Assembly: GCA_024684175.1 (NCBI GenBank)
Contig: JAIKXJ010000063.1
Coordinates: 186,001 to 250,000 of the forward strand
Source: Erysipelotrichaceae bacterium
GTDB lineage: Bacteria; Bacillota_I; Bacilli_A; Erysipelotrichales; Erysipelotrichaceae
Reading direction: 5' to 3'
Length of the DNA stretch: 64,000 bases
Position numbers and translations under genes: made by a program. Within the stretch, counting starts at the first letter, position 1. The number at the start of each line of letters is the position of its first letter. Shown piece after piece: positions 24,687-33,615 of the stretch. The notes under the pieces were generated by a model. That model was given only the letters and a program-made list of their open reading frames with translations. It did not search any database and had not been told where the DNA came from.

Positions 24687-26312
24687 CAGTTTGCGCAAAG
24701 AGATGTCCTTGATACCGAAGATCTTCTGCGGCAGCCGCATCTTCACGGTGATCGCATAGTAGATCCCCAGCATGATCAATCCCAAGACGCCCATGATCAT
24801 GATGTCGGCGATCCGCGAACTGTAATCGAACGGGATGAGGCTGTGCAAAGCGTAAGCCGGTAGGACCATGATCACAGAAGCGATGAGCGTTTTGATGAAA
24901 CGCCTCGTCGATCCTTTGACATTGATCCCGAAATTCCTTCGCAAGGAAAGAAAATACATGACGATCTGCATCAGATAATAGATTCCGGAAGAATAGATCA
25001 TCCCGTAAGCGCCGAACAGCGCCACCAGCGGGAAGAATGTGATCAGTTTTGCGATAAAGGAGACGATCAGCGTAATGATCGCCTCTTTTCTTAATTTCAG
25101 CGACATCATCATCGAAGAGAAGATCGGCGCAAGTGTCCCTAAGAAGATCTGGATGTTCGACACGGCAAACAGCGATGCGCCAAGATCGAGATTGTGATTT
25201 CCATACATGATGTAATAGATATCTCTGGCAAAAAAGATGAAGATCATGATCATCGGCACGAGGATGAAGATGACGGTATCCAGGATCTGATTGATCTGTC
25301 TTGTGATCTTCTTGTTGTTTCTGGCTTCCAGCGATTCACTCAGATACGGAACCATGCCCGATCCGAAGCCCAGAGCCAGGACCGACGGGATATTGGAGAT
25401 CTTGGCGACGTTCGCCTGAAGGATACCGGACGCCAGTTTGGCCGATTCGTAGACTTCAGCCCCTCTGACTCTGGTCATATGGTCCAGGAAGAATGTCGTA
25501 TTGATCAAAGGACCCGCCGTTCCTAAAAAAGAGATGATCACATACGGGATGCCCAGCATCAGGATCTCTTTGACGATCTCCTTTTCGCTCATCAAAGAAT
25601 CTTCCTCCTGTTTCTTTGCCAGAAGCACGACACTTTTCTCGTCCTGTCTGCCCAGGATCTTTGTATAGAACAAAGCGGCAAGTGCGCCTAAAGAAGCGGC
25701 AGCAATCGCAATGAAGATCGCCCAGATGTTCTTGAAACGCAGGATGACGACGAACAGATAGCCGAGCAGGATGATCGAAAAGACGCGGACGAACTGTTCC
25801 AGGACCTGTGAAGAAGCATAGAGGTCCAGACGCTTGAGACCCTGGATATAGCCGCGGAACGAGCTCAACAGCGGCACCAGGATGACGGCAACGATCAGTA
25901 TGTCGAACATAATCTTCAGATTGGCGATGTCTTCTTTCGGTGCGGAAGCGCCTAAGGACTGTCTGGCGATCGGTTCCGCCGCCAGAAGCAGGAAAAGACC
26001 GGTAAAAAACGACAGACCGAGGACGATCGACGTCCCCATCTTTTTCACCAGCAAAACGCTTTTGAAGTCATTTTTCGAATAATACTTGGCGACCAGAGCA
26101 GCGATCGCAAACGGGATGCCTGCCTGCGAGATCTGCAGCAGCAGGTCGTAGTAAGTATAGACGATCGAGTAAAAAGCCATATTGGCTTCTCCGGCGATCG
26201 CCGAAAGAGGAGAATAATATAAAAGACCCAAAAGTTTGGACACAAAAATACCAAAGGAGCTCGTTAAAGCTCCGATCAGTAAAGATTGTTTCATCTTTTC
26301 TTTATTCATCAT
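24666..26312 (-). CDS. MurJ/SpoVB-like lipid flippase
   Basis: 548 residues and about fourteen membrane helices of the MOP exporter superfamily. It looks like the B. subtilis SpoVB/YtgP branch (lipid II or polysaccharide-lipid flipping), with an enlarged cytoplasmic loop around residues 225-250. Whether lipid II is the substrate cannot be told from sequence. The start overlaps the preceding lipoprotein gene (ATGA), and GAGGAAGA serves as ribosome site. Confidence 0.85.
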   Translation of the reverse strand: MMNKEKMKQSLLIGALTSSFGIFVSKLLGLLYYSPLSAIAGEANMAFYSIVYTYYDLLLQISQAGIPFAIAALVAKYYSKNDFKSVLLVKKMGTSIVLGLSFFTGLFLLLAAEPIARQSLGASAPKEDIANLKIMFDILIVAVILVPLLSSFRGYIQGLKRLDLYASSQVLEQFVRVFSIILLGYLFVVILRFKNIWAIFIAIAAASLGALAALFYTKILGRQDEKSVVLLAKKQEEDSLMSEKEIVKEILMLGIPYVIISFLGTAGPLINTTFFLDHMTRVRGAEVYESAKLASGILQANVAKISNIPSVLALGFGSGMVPYLSESLEARNNKKITRQINQILDTVIFILVPMIMIFIFFARDIYYIMYGNHNLDLGASLFAVSNIQIFLGTLAPIFSSMMMSLKLRKEAIITLIVSFIAKLITFFPLVALFGAYGMIYSSGIYYLMQIVMYFLSLRRNFGINVKGSTRRFIKTLIASVIMVLPAYALHSLIPFDYSSRIADIMIMGVLGLIMLGIYYAITVKMRLPQKIFGIKDISLRKLLSVLRP

Positions 26313-26806
26313 TCTTCCTCATAACTCACATCGAGCTTGAAATATTCGGAACGGACGATCGAATAATCCATGTTTTTGAACTGGACGAATACATACAACG
26401 TCGTCGAAGGCGATGCAGAGATGCCGGAAACGACGACCCCTTTGAAGAAGCCCTTGGAACTGTTGGCCTGATTGGGGACCATATTGTATTCCTTATCCTC
26501 AAAGATGCCGGCATTGGCCGCCATGTTGCTGCGGTAATCGACGTTCTTTTCGATCGCCAGGATCTCGATATCGTACATCGCGATGCGCGGGTTGTCGATC
26601 ATGATGTAATAGCGGTAGCCGTTTTCAATCTTCGCCATCTCGCTGCTGATATCAAAATAATTCGAGGTTTCCTGAAAGTTTTCATGCTCGTTGATCATTT
26701 CGATGATGTACATGTATCTCTCGTCGGGATCTGCTATCTGCTTGCCGTCTTCCTGACAGCCGCACAGACAAAGCAGCAGACTGAGTACGATCAGTAATTT
26801 CTTCAT
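26309..26806 (-). CDS. Lipoprotein of unknown function
   Basis: 165 residues from the Met that opens the signal peptide MKKLLIVLSLLLCLCGC (C17 lipidated). The mature part has a likely beta-rich fold (YRYYIMIDNPRIAMYDIEIL, TLYVFVQFKNMDYSIV). No family recognised. It starts one base after the tyrS stop and overlaps the flippase gene by four, so it belongs to the ccpA-tyrS-flippase unit. Confidence 0.78.
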   Translation of the reverse strand: MKKLLIVLSLLLCLCGCQEDGKQIADPDERYMYIIEMINEHENFQETSNYFDISSEMAKIENGYRYYIMIDNPRIAMYDIEILAIEKNVDYRSNMAANAGIFEDKEYNMVPNQANSSKGFFKGVVVSGISASPSTTLYVFVQFKNMDYSIVRSEYFKLDVSYEEE

Positions 26807-26807
26807 C

Positions 26808-28031
26808 TTAAAATTCGACGGCGTAATAGAACTTCTTGCCTTTCTTGATGATGGTAAGTTCTTTGTTGAATGCATCTTCCCTGTTCAAAGCGAAGGAGAG
26901 ATCCGTGACCTTCTCGCCGTTGACGCTGATCGAAGAACCCTTGATCAGGTCTCTGGCTTCACGGTTGGACTTGCAGGCGCCGATCTGAACAAGAGCGTTG
27001 ATCAAAGGAAGCCCGTCTTCGACGCGGGTGCGTTCCAGATCCGAAGTGCCCTGTTTCAGTTCTTCGTACGTCAGCTCTTTCAGATTGCCCTTGAAGAATG
27101 TTTCGGCAATCTTGACGGCGGAATCGTAAGCCTGTCTTCCGTGCAAGAAGGTGATGACTTCTCTGGCCAGTGCCTTGTGGGCTTCTCTCAGCTCCGGATG
27201 TTCTCTGTTGGAGACTTCCAAAGCTTCGATCTCTTCTCTTGACAGGAAAGTCAGGAATTTGAGATAGTCGATGACCTTGCTGTCTTCGGAATTGACGAAG
27301 AACTGGTACATCTCGTAAGCGGACGTCTTATTGATATCCAGCCAGATGGCCTTGCCATTCGTCTTGCCGAACTTCTGTCCGTCGGATTTCGTCAGCAAAG
27401 GCATCGTGAAACCGTAAGCTTCCTTGCCCAGTTTTTTACGGATGAGCTCGATGCCGGCCGTGATATTGCCCCACTGGTCCTGTCCGGCGACCTGCATCAC
27501 GCAGTTGCGTTCTTTGAAAAGATGGAGGAAGTCGTATGCCTGCATCGTCATATAAGAGAATTCGGTATAAGTGATGCCTTCATCCAGTCTTCTTCTGACG
27601 ATGTCTTTGTTGAGCATATAACCGACATTGAAATATTTGCCGACATCTCTGAGCCACTCGATATAACTGAAATCTTTGAGCCAGTCATAGTTGTTGACGA
27701 CTTCAAAGCCAAAGACCTGTTCCGCCTGCTTTTTCAGACACTCGAAGTTGTGGCTGACTTCTTCGACAGTGATCATCGGACGCTCGGCATCCGGTTTCGG
27801 ATCGCCGATCAGGCCTGTACCGCCGCCGACCAAAAGGATCGGATTGTGTCCCGCATCCTTCAGTCTTTTGGAAATCAGGAATGAGGAAAAATGTCCGATA
27901 TGCAGTGAATCACCGGTCGGATCCGTGCCGATATAAAAGGTGAGACCGCCTTTGTTGAGGAGGTCCCTGATCTCAGGGGAAGACTCATCTTTGATGAGCC
28001 CGCGCCATACTAAATCTTCATAAATACCCAT
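26808..28031 (-). CDS. tyrS: Tyrosyl-tRNA synthetase
   Basis: 407 residues. HIGH motif in DSLHIGHFSSF, tyrosine-binding GGGTGLIGDPK and QVAGQDQWGN, class I KMSKS variant KFGKT, and a C-terminal S4 RNA-binding domain. Start ATG 28031 (MGIYEDLVWRG) chosen over an upstream Met 45 bases earlier because it matches the family and AAAGGA precedes it. No T-box seen before it, unlike many Firmicutes tyrS genes; it follows ccpA by 7 bases. Confidence 0.96.
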   Translation of the reverse strand: MGIYEDLVWRGLIKDESSPEIRDLLNKGGLTFYIGTDPTGDSLHIGHFSSFLISKRLKDAGHNPILLVGGGTGLIGDPKPDAERPMITVEEVSHNFECLKKQAEQVFGFEVVNNYDWLKDFSYIEWLRDVGKYFNVGYMLNKDIVRRRLDEGITYTEFSYMTMQAYDFLHLFKERNCVMQVAGQDQWGNITAGIELIRKKLGKEAYGFTMPLLTKSDGQKFGKTNGKAIWLDINKTSAYEMYQFFVNSEDSKVIDYLKFLTFLSREEIEALEVSNREHPELREAHKALAREVITFLHGRQAYDSAVKIAETFFKGNLKELTYEELKQGTSDLERTRVEDGLPLINALVQIGACKSNREARDLIKGSSISVNGEKVTDLSFALNREDAFNKELTIIKKGKKFYYAVEF

Positions 28032-28038
28032 AATCTTC

Positions 28039-29031
28039 TTATTCCTTTGTAGTTTGTTTCGGAGAGAACAGCGCATTGAGGTGTTTCTCCTTTTCTTCGA
28101 CCTGTTCGTCTTTCAGCATCTTAGTCATCAGACGCATCGAGATCGCGCCGAGGTCATAAGCCGGAACGGCGAACGAAGAGATCTCCGGCCTTACAGATGA
28201 AGTATACTTGCTTTCGTTCATGCAGACAAGTTCCATGTCCTCCGGAACGGCGATACCGCAGCCCTGCGATGCATTGAGGGCAGCCATGGCTTGCGAGTCG
28301 CGATTGGCCACGAAGACCTGATGCTTGTGGGTCTTGAAATAGGATTTCAGAAATTTATAGGTGGAACGGTTGTCTTTGGAGACTTCAATGTAACCGTGAT
28401 ACTGTTTTCCGTGCTTTTCAAATGCTTCTTCCGCACCGGACTTCATCAGCCGTGAAACGACATCGTTGCGGTGGTCCTGCAGGATCGCGATATCTTCGAT
28501 CCCCTTCTGCAGATAAGAATCGCAAAGTTCGAAGACAGCTTTCTTGTAATCGACATAAACGGAACAGATATTGTCTGCCGAGATCTGTGAGCACATCACG
28601 ACCATCGGTATGTTGTATTCTTCAAGAAGCTTGAGCGAATCATCGAGATCCTTGTCGGCATAAATGATGACACCGTCGACTCTTGCCTTGATGACATCGT
28701 CGATGATCTCCTTGATATCGGTGACCCCTTCCGTGATGGTGTGCAGATAGACGGAATAGTCATAGATCTTCGCAACATCGCAAAGACCGTTGATGACCCG
28801 ACCGGAAAAAGAGACCGATGTGGAAGGAATGATCAGTCCGACCGTCGTGGTGCGTGACAAAGCCAGCCCCTGTGCGATCGCGTTCGGCCTGTAGCCGAGC
28901 TTATTGATGGCTTCCTCGACTCTTCTGCGGGTATCTTCCTTAACGACGGTCGAGCCGTTGATGACTCGGGAGACCGTTGCCAGTGAAACGTTGGATTCTT
29001 TTGCTACTTCATAGATCGTGACTTTTTTCAT
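28039..29031 (-). CDS. ccpA: LacI-family regulator, probable catabolite control protein CcpA
   Basis: 330 residues. The HTH and hinge (VTIYEVAKESNVSLATVSRV ... RPNAIAQGLA) match CcpA closely, followed by a periplasmic-binding-like core. The location after DUF948-like and YtxH-like genes and near murC and tyrS resembles the B. subtilis ccpA neighbourhood, which supports CcpA over a sugar-specific repressor. The cre-type site over the mgl promoter is a plausible target. Start overlaps the previous gene by four bases (ATGA). Confidence 0.85.
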   Translation of the reverse strand: MKKVTIYEVAKESNVSLATVSRVINGSTVVKEDTRRRVEEAINKLGYRPNAIAQGLALSRTTTVGLIIPSTSVSFSGRVINGLCDVAKIYDYSVYLHTITEGVTDIKEIIDDVIKARVDGVIIYADKDLDDSLKLLEEYNIPMVVMCSQISADNICSVYVDYKKAVFELCDSYLQKGIEDIAILQDHRNDVVSRLMKSGAEEAFEKHGKQYHGYIEVSKDNRSTYKFLKSYFKTHKHQVFVANRDSQAMAALNASQGCGIAVPEDMELVCMNESKYTSSVRPEISSFAVPAYDLGAISMRLMTKMLKDEQVEEKEKHLNALFSPKQTTKE

Positions 29032-29558
29032 TTATCTTCTCTTTCCGGTGCCAGCCACCCTTTCAGGATCTCCAAGGCCTTTTCCGCAACATCGACGACA
29101 CCTTCCTTGGTCTTTTCGACGGCAGCCTTGACATCTTCTCTGTTCATAAAGTTATTGATCTCTTGCGATACATTGCCGATCATCTCTTCGAACCCGCTTT
29201 TCTCTTCCGCAGCAGGTCCGTTCTCATCTTTGGGCTCTTCCTCAGTCTCTTCTTTGACTGCTCTGTCCGCTTTCAGCTGATCGATCTTATGCAATGCATT
29301 TTCATAAAGATCCTTCGATCTGGTCTTGACGGTCTGAATGACTTTGGAAACTTCTTCTTCGTTGACCGTTTCCTCCATCATCGTCCTGAGCTTGTCGGAA
29401 GCTTCGTTAAAGACTTTGACCGCCTTGTTTTTGATCATTTCCGCTTTGCGGGCGATATCCTCGTCATCATCTGCAGCATTCTGACTGAGCGTATCGACTT
29501 TTTCCTTGAGGTCTTCAATGAGCTCTTTCAATGATTCTACGATATCTTTCTCTTCCAT
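29028..29558 (-). CDS. YtxH-like helical protein
   Basis: 176 residues, highly charged and helical throughout, with no membrane segment. Heptad-like segments at 1-30 and 60-95, an acidic low-complexity stretch (EETEEEPKDENG), and an amphipathic C-terminal part (AVEKTKEGVVDVAEKALEIL). Similar in place and style to YtxH stress proteins, though homology is not certain. Shares one base with the DUF948-like gene (TAATG) and overlaps ccpA. Confidence 0.7.
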   Translation of the reverse strand: MEEKDIVESLKELIEDLKEKVDTLSQNAADDDEDIARKAEMIKNKAVKVFNEASDKLRTMMEETVNEEEVSKVIQTVKTRSKDLYENALHKIDQLKADRAVKEETEEEPKDENGPAAEEKSGFEEMIGNVSQEINNFMNREDVKAAVEKTKEGVVDVAEKALEILKGWLAPEREDK

Positions 29559-29950
29559 TATCGGCCTCCTATGATGTCCTCGGGACTTGGTTCTTTGAGC
29601 TCATCCGCCTTCTCATCATCTCTGACGAAAGCGACGACTCTTTCTTTGATATCACCGGCATTCTTGACGACGAAATCCTTCGCTTCTCTGACAGCGACCA
29701 AAGTCGCATCATGCGCCTTGTCGACGGTCCCGGATACTTTGGCGACCGTATCCAAAGGAGCCTGGACTTTTTCGATCGAACGATCGACGAGATCGATCGT
29801 TCCGTGAGTCTTCAGCAATGTGGAATCCACACTGGACATGACTTTGATCAGTTTTATAAGCAATATGATAACGCAGACCAGGCAGACTGCTCCGAGTATA
29901 GGAATGAGATCCTTGCACAGATCTCTGAATGCAATGATAAAAGCGTCCAT
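29558..29950 (-). CDS. DUF948-like (YtxG) membrane-anchored protein
   Basis: 130 residues with one N-terminal membrane helix (about 15-36) and a methyl-accepting-like helical tail (STLLKTHGTIDLVDRSIEKV), the layout of DUF948/YtxG. Unknown function. ATG 29950 has AAGGAAGG upstream. It is the first gene of the unit running through ccpA, tyrS and the flippase. Confidence 0.75.
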   Translation of the reverse strand: MDAFIIAFRDLCKDLIPILGAVCLVCVIILLIKLIKVMSSVDSTLLKTHGTIDLVDRSIEKVQAPLDTVAKVSGTVDKAHDATLVAVREAKDFVVKNAGDIKERVVAFVRDDEKADELKEPSPEDIIGGR

Positions 29951-30023
29951 AATATATACCTTCCTTATTATGTATTCTAATCCATTATGAAAATATTTTC
30001 AATTGTTTGTATGCCTTTACAAC

Positions 30024-30049
30024 AAAAAAGGAACTACAAGAGTTCCTTT
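30024..30049 (-). terminator. Terminator overlapping end of murC
   Basis: Stem AAAGGAACT / AGTTCCTTT with a five-base loop; minus-strand T tract follows. The murC stop lies in the stem. Confidence 0.82.
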
Positions 30050-31329
30050 ACCATTTCCGCTATATTGTAGATATCTTTGCTCGACATGAACACGAGACAT
30101 TCACCTTTGTGTTTTGCCAGGATCTGAGCTCCGGCCTCATCTTCGCTGAGCACCTTGCTGCCGGGGATCCTGTCGGCAAGATATGTGATATCGATGTCTG
30201 TCCCGTCCTGTTTGTCATCGATCGAAGTGAAGTCGAGCAGATAGATCTCGTCCGCTTTCATCAGAGCGTCTTTGAACTGATCTGCAAAATACAAGACTCT
30301 TGAAGCGCGGTGCGGTTTGAAGATCGCGATGATCTTTCTGTCCGGGAAGCGCCTGCGGGAAGCTTCGATCGTCACTTTCACTTCCGTCGGATGGTGGGCA
30401 TAGTCATCGACAAAGATCGTACCTTTGTACTCTTCGACCACATAACGGCGTTTCGGACCGACATAAGAATTCAAAGCCTCTTCAACTCTTGCGGGATCGA
30501 AGCCCATGTAGTGAGCTAAAGACAGAACACCCAGGATATCGATCATCAGATGATCGCCGACGAACGGCACATCGTAGTGAGCGATCTTTTCTCCTCTGAA
30601 CATCAGATCGAACGCCGACCTTGCAGTATCGGAAGAAAGACCTTCGATATAATAGTCATTTTCTCTGCTCAGACCGAAGGAAAAAGCTTCCTGCGGAAAG
30701 ACGAGTTTTCTGCACCAGGGGTCATCTCCGTAATAGAAGACCGCCTTAGAGACGTTGCGTACGAATTCCTGGTAGGCATCGAAATAATCCTGTTCATTCT
30801 TGAAATAGTCGACATGATCGATCTCGATATTGGTGATGATCGCATATTCCGGATGGTAAGCCAGGAAATGCCTGCGGAACTCACAGGACTCCACACAAAG
30901 ATATTGAGCATCCTGACTCAGGAATCCTTCGCCGTCACCGATCAGATAACCTGTCGGACCGAATTCCGAGAATACCGTTTTGGCGATCGTCGTCGTCGTC
31001 GTTTTACCGTGAGACCCGCAGACGGAGATCGACGAATAATCCTTCATCAATTCTCCCAGGAACTCGTGATAGCGGTAGCACTTACACAGTTTTCTTGCCT
31101 GAACGACTTCCGGAAAATCCTCCAAAAAGGCGTTGCCGATGATGACGGTGTATTCCGGCCGGATATTGTTTTCGTCAAAAGGAAAGATCTCGATCCCCCT
31201 TTTTACCAGTTCATCTTCCGTAAAAAAGTGCTTGGTCAGATCGGAACCGCAGACTTCATAGCCCAGATCATAAAGCATCGCTGCCAGCGATGCCATGCCT
31301 GTCCCTTTGATGCCGATAAAATAATACAT
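30034..31329 (-). CDS. murC: UDP-N-acetylmuramate-alanine ligase
   Basis: MurC adds L-Ala to UDP-MurNAc, first step of the peptidoglycan stem peptide. 431 residues: Rossmann-like GIKGTGMASLA at the N-terminus, ATP loop GSHGKTT at 105-111, central NIEIDHVDYF and C-terminal VDDYAHHPTEV. Stop/start fused with the upstream acidic-protein gene (TAATG), so coupled. Short for MurC, whose usual length is about 440-460. Confidence 0.95.
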   Translation of the reverse strand: MYYFIGIKGTGMASLAAMLYDLGYEVCGSDLTKHFFTEDELVKRGIEIFPFDENNIRPEYTVIIGNAFLEDFPEVVQARKLCKCYRYHEFLGELMKDYSSISVCGSHGKTTTTTIAKTVFSEFGPTGYLIGDGEGFLSQDAQYLCVESCEFRRHFLAYHPEYAIITNIEIDHVDYFKNEQDYFDAYQEFVRNVSKAVFYYGDDPWCRKLVFPQEAFSFGLSRENDYYIEGLSSDTARSAFDLMFRGEKIAHYDVPFVGDHLMIDILGVLSLAHYMGFDPARVEEALNSYVGPKRRYVVEEYKGTIFVDDYAHHPTEVKVTIEASRRRFPDRKIIAIFKPHRASRVLYFADQFKDALMKADEIYLLDFTSIDDKQDGTDIDITYLADRIPGSKVLSEDEAGAQILAKHKGECLVFMSSKDIYNIAEMVKELL

Positions 31330-31895
31330 TATTCTTCTTCCTCGTAAGAATCGAACAGGTTGATCTCCTGATCATCCTTATCGTCGATGTCATCGTATGT
31401 ATGATCGTCATAACCGTAGTCTTCGTCGATCAGTCTGTGAAGTTCTTCCTCATCCTCATCGACAAGTCCGGCGAAAAGATCGGGGTGGTCTTTTTCATAA
31501 TCTTCTCTGCTTCCGTAACCGTAGATCGGTGATGTGATGATCTCGAGATGAGAAGAATCCGGACGGTTGGTCAGAGATTCGTTGACGGAAACGGAAGCTG
31601 TGATCTCCGGTTTGTTTTCCTTGATCACGCCAAAGATCGGCGAGATCTGCGAAGAGAACTCATAATCACCGTAGACATTTTCCGGTTCTTTCTTCTCCGG
31701 TTTCTTCTTCGGATCATCCAGATCGATGAAAGCGGATTTTTCCGGCTTACGATATAAAATATCTGCCGCCCTGACAGTCTTTCCCTGTTTCTTTGCCGGC
31801 TTCGGCTCAACTTTCGGTTTGACGTAGACTTCTTCTTCGTCTTCTTCCGGTTCAAACAGGATATCGATGAATTTCTTCTTTATATCGCTTCTCAT
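31329..31895 (-). CDS. Acidic, disordered protein with repeated SPI(F/Y)G motif
   Basis: 188 residues, no recognised domain. It starts with a short basic helix (MRSDIKKKFIDILF), followed by Pro/Lys/Glu-rich linkers, and ends in a strongly acidic tail. Two short conserved-looking motifs stand out in the disordered background: ISPIFGV (84-90) and TSPIYGYG (121-128). Such repeated short motifs often dock partner proteins. Translationally coupled to murC, so a role in wall synthesis or division is possible. ATG has GAGGTGGGAA upstream. Confidence 0.65.
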   Translation of the reverse strand: MRSDIKKKFIDILFEPEEDEEEVYVKPKVEPKPAKKQGKTVRAADILYRKPEKSAFIDLDDPKKKPEKKEPENVYGDYEFSSQISPIFGVIKENKPEITASVSVNESLTNRPDSSHLEIITSPIYGYGSREDYEKDHPDLFAGLVDEDEEELHRLIDEDYGYDDHTYDDIDDKDDQEINLFDSYEEEE

Positions 31896-31948
31896 TTCCC
31901 ACCTCTTCTTTTTTACATTCTACAACATTTTATTCACGCACAGACGCA

Positions 31949-32611
31949 CTATTGAGAATCACCGCTCTCCCGTCCGTCGATCATGAAATCATTGACGTTG
32001 CCGTTGACCGGCATGATCGTTTCAAACAGATTCACCTGTTTCTTCTCGTAGTCCACTTCCGTCTTTGACGAATATGCGCTGATGACTTCGTTATGACGGA
32101 TCGCAGCGCTCTTGGCGATCATCAGGATGCGCGAAGTCATATCAACAAGATCCGACAGCGAAGCATAGCCGTAAAACAACAATTCTCTGGAGCGGAAATA
32201 GGTCAGATACTGCCGGTCATAAGAATAGACACGGTAAGAGTATTCGCGTGAGACGCCATCTGCATCGACGAACGTACTGTTTCTTTCATAAATGAGTCTG
32301 GAAGGATCGAAAAAACCTTCATCCGTCATCCCCTGATCCTTATAATAATGCTCATTGATGATCCCGGAAATATTGATATCCATGACGAAGTTTGAAGAAT
32401 TATAAGAAAAACGGCTGCTGAGCATGTCGCCCTCAAGCTCTCCGGTACCGCTTGGCAGATAGTAATCGATATATCGGGAATAGCTGTTGCGTCGTATCCG
32501 TTCTGTCGACTGTTCCGAAGCGAAGACATTATCGAGCCTCTTGCTCAGATCATCTTGTGCTACACAGCCGCTCAACAGGATACAAATAAAAAACACTATG
32601 ATCTTTTTCAC
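31949..32611 (-). CDS. Lipoprotein of unknown function
   Basis: 220 residues. Signal peptide MKKIIVFFICILLSGC with C16 as anchor. Mature protein rich in Tyr/Ser with likely beta structure (SRYIDYYLPSGTGELEGDML). No family recognised. Starts with GTG at 32611; an extended -10 (TG-T-TAGAAT) ends six bases before it, inside the 3' end of radC, predicting a leaderless message of its own. Confidence 0.75.
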   Translation of the reverse strand: MKKIIVFFICILLSGCVAQDDLSKRLDNVFASEQSTERIRRNSYSRYIDYYLPSGTGELEGDMLSSRFSYNSSNFVMDINISGIINEHYYKDQGMTDEGFFDPSRLIYERNSTFVDADGVSREYSYRVYSYDRQYLTYFRSRELLFYGYASLSDLVDMTSRILMIAKSAAIRHNEVISAYSSKTEVDYEKKQVNLFETIMPVNGNVNDFMIDGRESGDSQ

Positions 32612-32615
32612 AACC

Positions 32616-33275
32616 CTATTCTAACATACTATGATTCTTAAAACTAAAATAGCCGCTTTTCGAAACGATGATATGATCGACCAGAGGAATGGACACCAGT
32701 TCGCAAGCCCGATAGAGTCTTTGCGTCAGCTCGATGTCTGCGTGAGAAGGCTTCAGATTGTCACTGGGGTGATTGTGAGCGACCAGGATCCCGGAAGCTT
32801 TCATCAGTATCGCCTTGCGCAAGATCTCATCCACACCGACTGTCGCCATGTTCTTGTTGCCTTTGTACATGACTTCGGAACGGATGATACGGTTACGGCC
32901 GTTGAGATAGATGACGAAAAACTGTTCCTGACTGCAGAAACCCAGGTTGAAACGCAACCATTCCACCACCTTGTTCGGTGAAGAGAGCTCCGCCTCCGAA
33001 ACATGGTCGACCCGGCTCAGCCGCTTTGCGACTTCCAGGATCGCCAGGATCTCCAGGGCTTTAGCTTGTTTTATCCCCTTGACGGAGATCAGTTCCTCAT
33101 ATGTCAGAGCCAGCAGATTCTCGAAGCCGTTGGCAAGTTCGATCACTTCTTCCGCCAGACCGAAGACGTTTTTATCTTTGCAGGCGCTTTTGATGATCAG
33201 CGCCAGAAGCTCTTTGTTGCTTAAAGAGGCGATCCCCGTCTGAAGTGCTTTTTCTCTCGGCATCAGTTCATTCAT
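32616..33275 (-). CDS. radC: RadC-type JAB/MPN domain protein
   Basis: 219 residues. N-terminal helix-hairpin-helix part (LSNKELLALIIK ... SVKGIKQAKALE) and a C-terminal JAMM metalloprotease-like domain with HNHPSD and the following Asp (SHAD). The name reflects history; the DNA-repair role of RadC is disputed. Starts inside the upstream lipoprotein gene (8-base overlap). Confidence 0.92.
   Translation of the reverse strand: MNELMPREKALQTGIASLSNKELLALIIKSACKDKNVFGLAEEVIELANGFENLLALTYEELISVKGIKQAKALEILAILEVAKRLSRVDHVSEAELSSPNKVVEWLRFNLGFCSQEQFFVIYLNGRNRIIRSEVMYKGNKNMATVGVDEILRKAILMKASGILVAHNHPSDNLKPSHADIELTQRLYRACELVSIPLVDHIIVSKSGYFSFKNHSMLE
32618..32626 (-). promoter_or_regulatory. Extended -10 for the lipoprotein at 31949-32611
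   Basis: Minus strand TGTTAGAAT, hexamer 32623-32618, six bases before the GTG start. Confidence 0.6.
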
Positions 33276-33615
33276 CGCACTGAAACCTCTTTGTTTTCAG
33301 GGATTCGACCGTCCTGGAAAATGAACAGCCCTTTTCAACCGGAAGACCGTAACGGCGGATCAAAGTGTTTTCTTCCAGCTGCACAGACTTGTCGAACTGC
33401 CGTTTCAGATCATTATAAAACGTCTTATCAGCCAGAACATTTTCCGGCAGGAAATATGTCTCCTGAACTTCGATGCTCAGCAGTGCGTCGTTGACGCCTT
33501 TCAATGACAAGGCCAGGGTATCGTTTGAATCATAGGTGATACAGGATACGCTGCGCTGTCTGGCACATCCGCATAATAAAAACAAAAGGATCAGACATTC
33601 TCTTTTCTTTTCCAT
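33268..33615 (-). CDS. Small lipoprotein of unknown function
   Basis: 115 residues from ATG 33615: a short signal MEKKRECLILLFLLCGC (C17), then a small charged domain with no family match. Longer upstream reading would be antisense-like sequence inside the VanZ gene. Overlaps VanZ by 25 bases at its start and radC by 8 at its end, so it depends on that unit. Two further Cys occur in the mature part. Confidence 0.62.
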   Translation of the reverse strand: MEKKRECLILLFLLCGCARQRSVSCITYDSNDTLALSLKGVNDALLSIEVQETYFLPENVLADKTFYNDLKRQFDKSVQLEENTLIRRYGLPVEKGCSFSRTVESLKTKRFQCDE

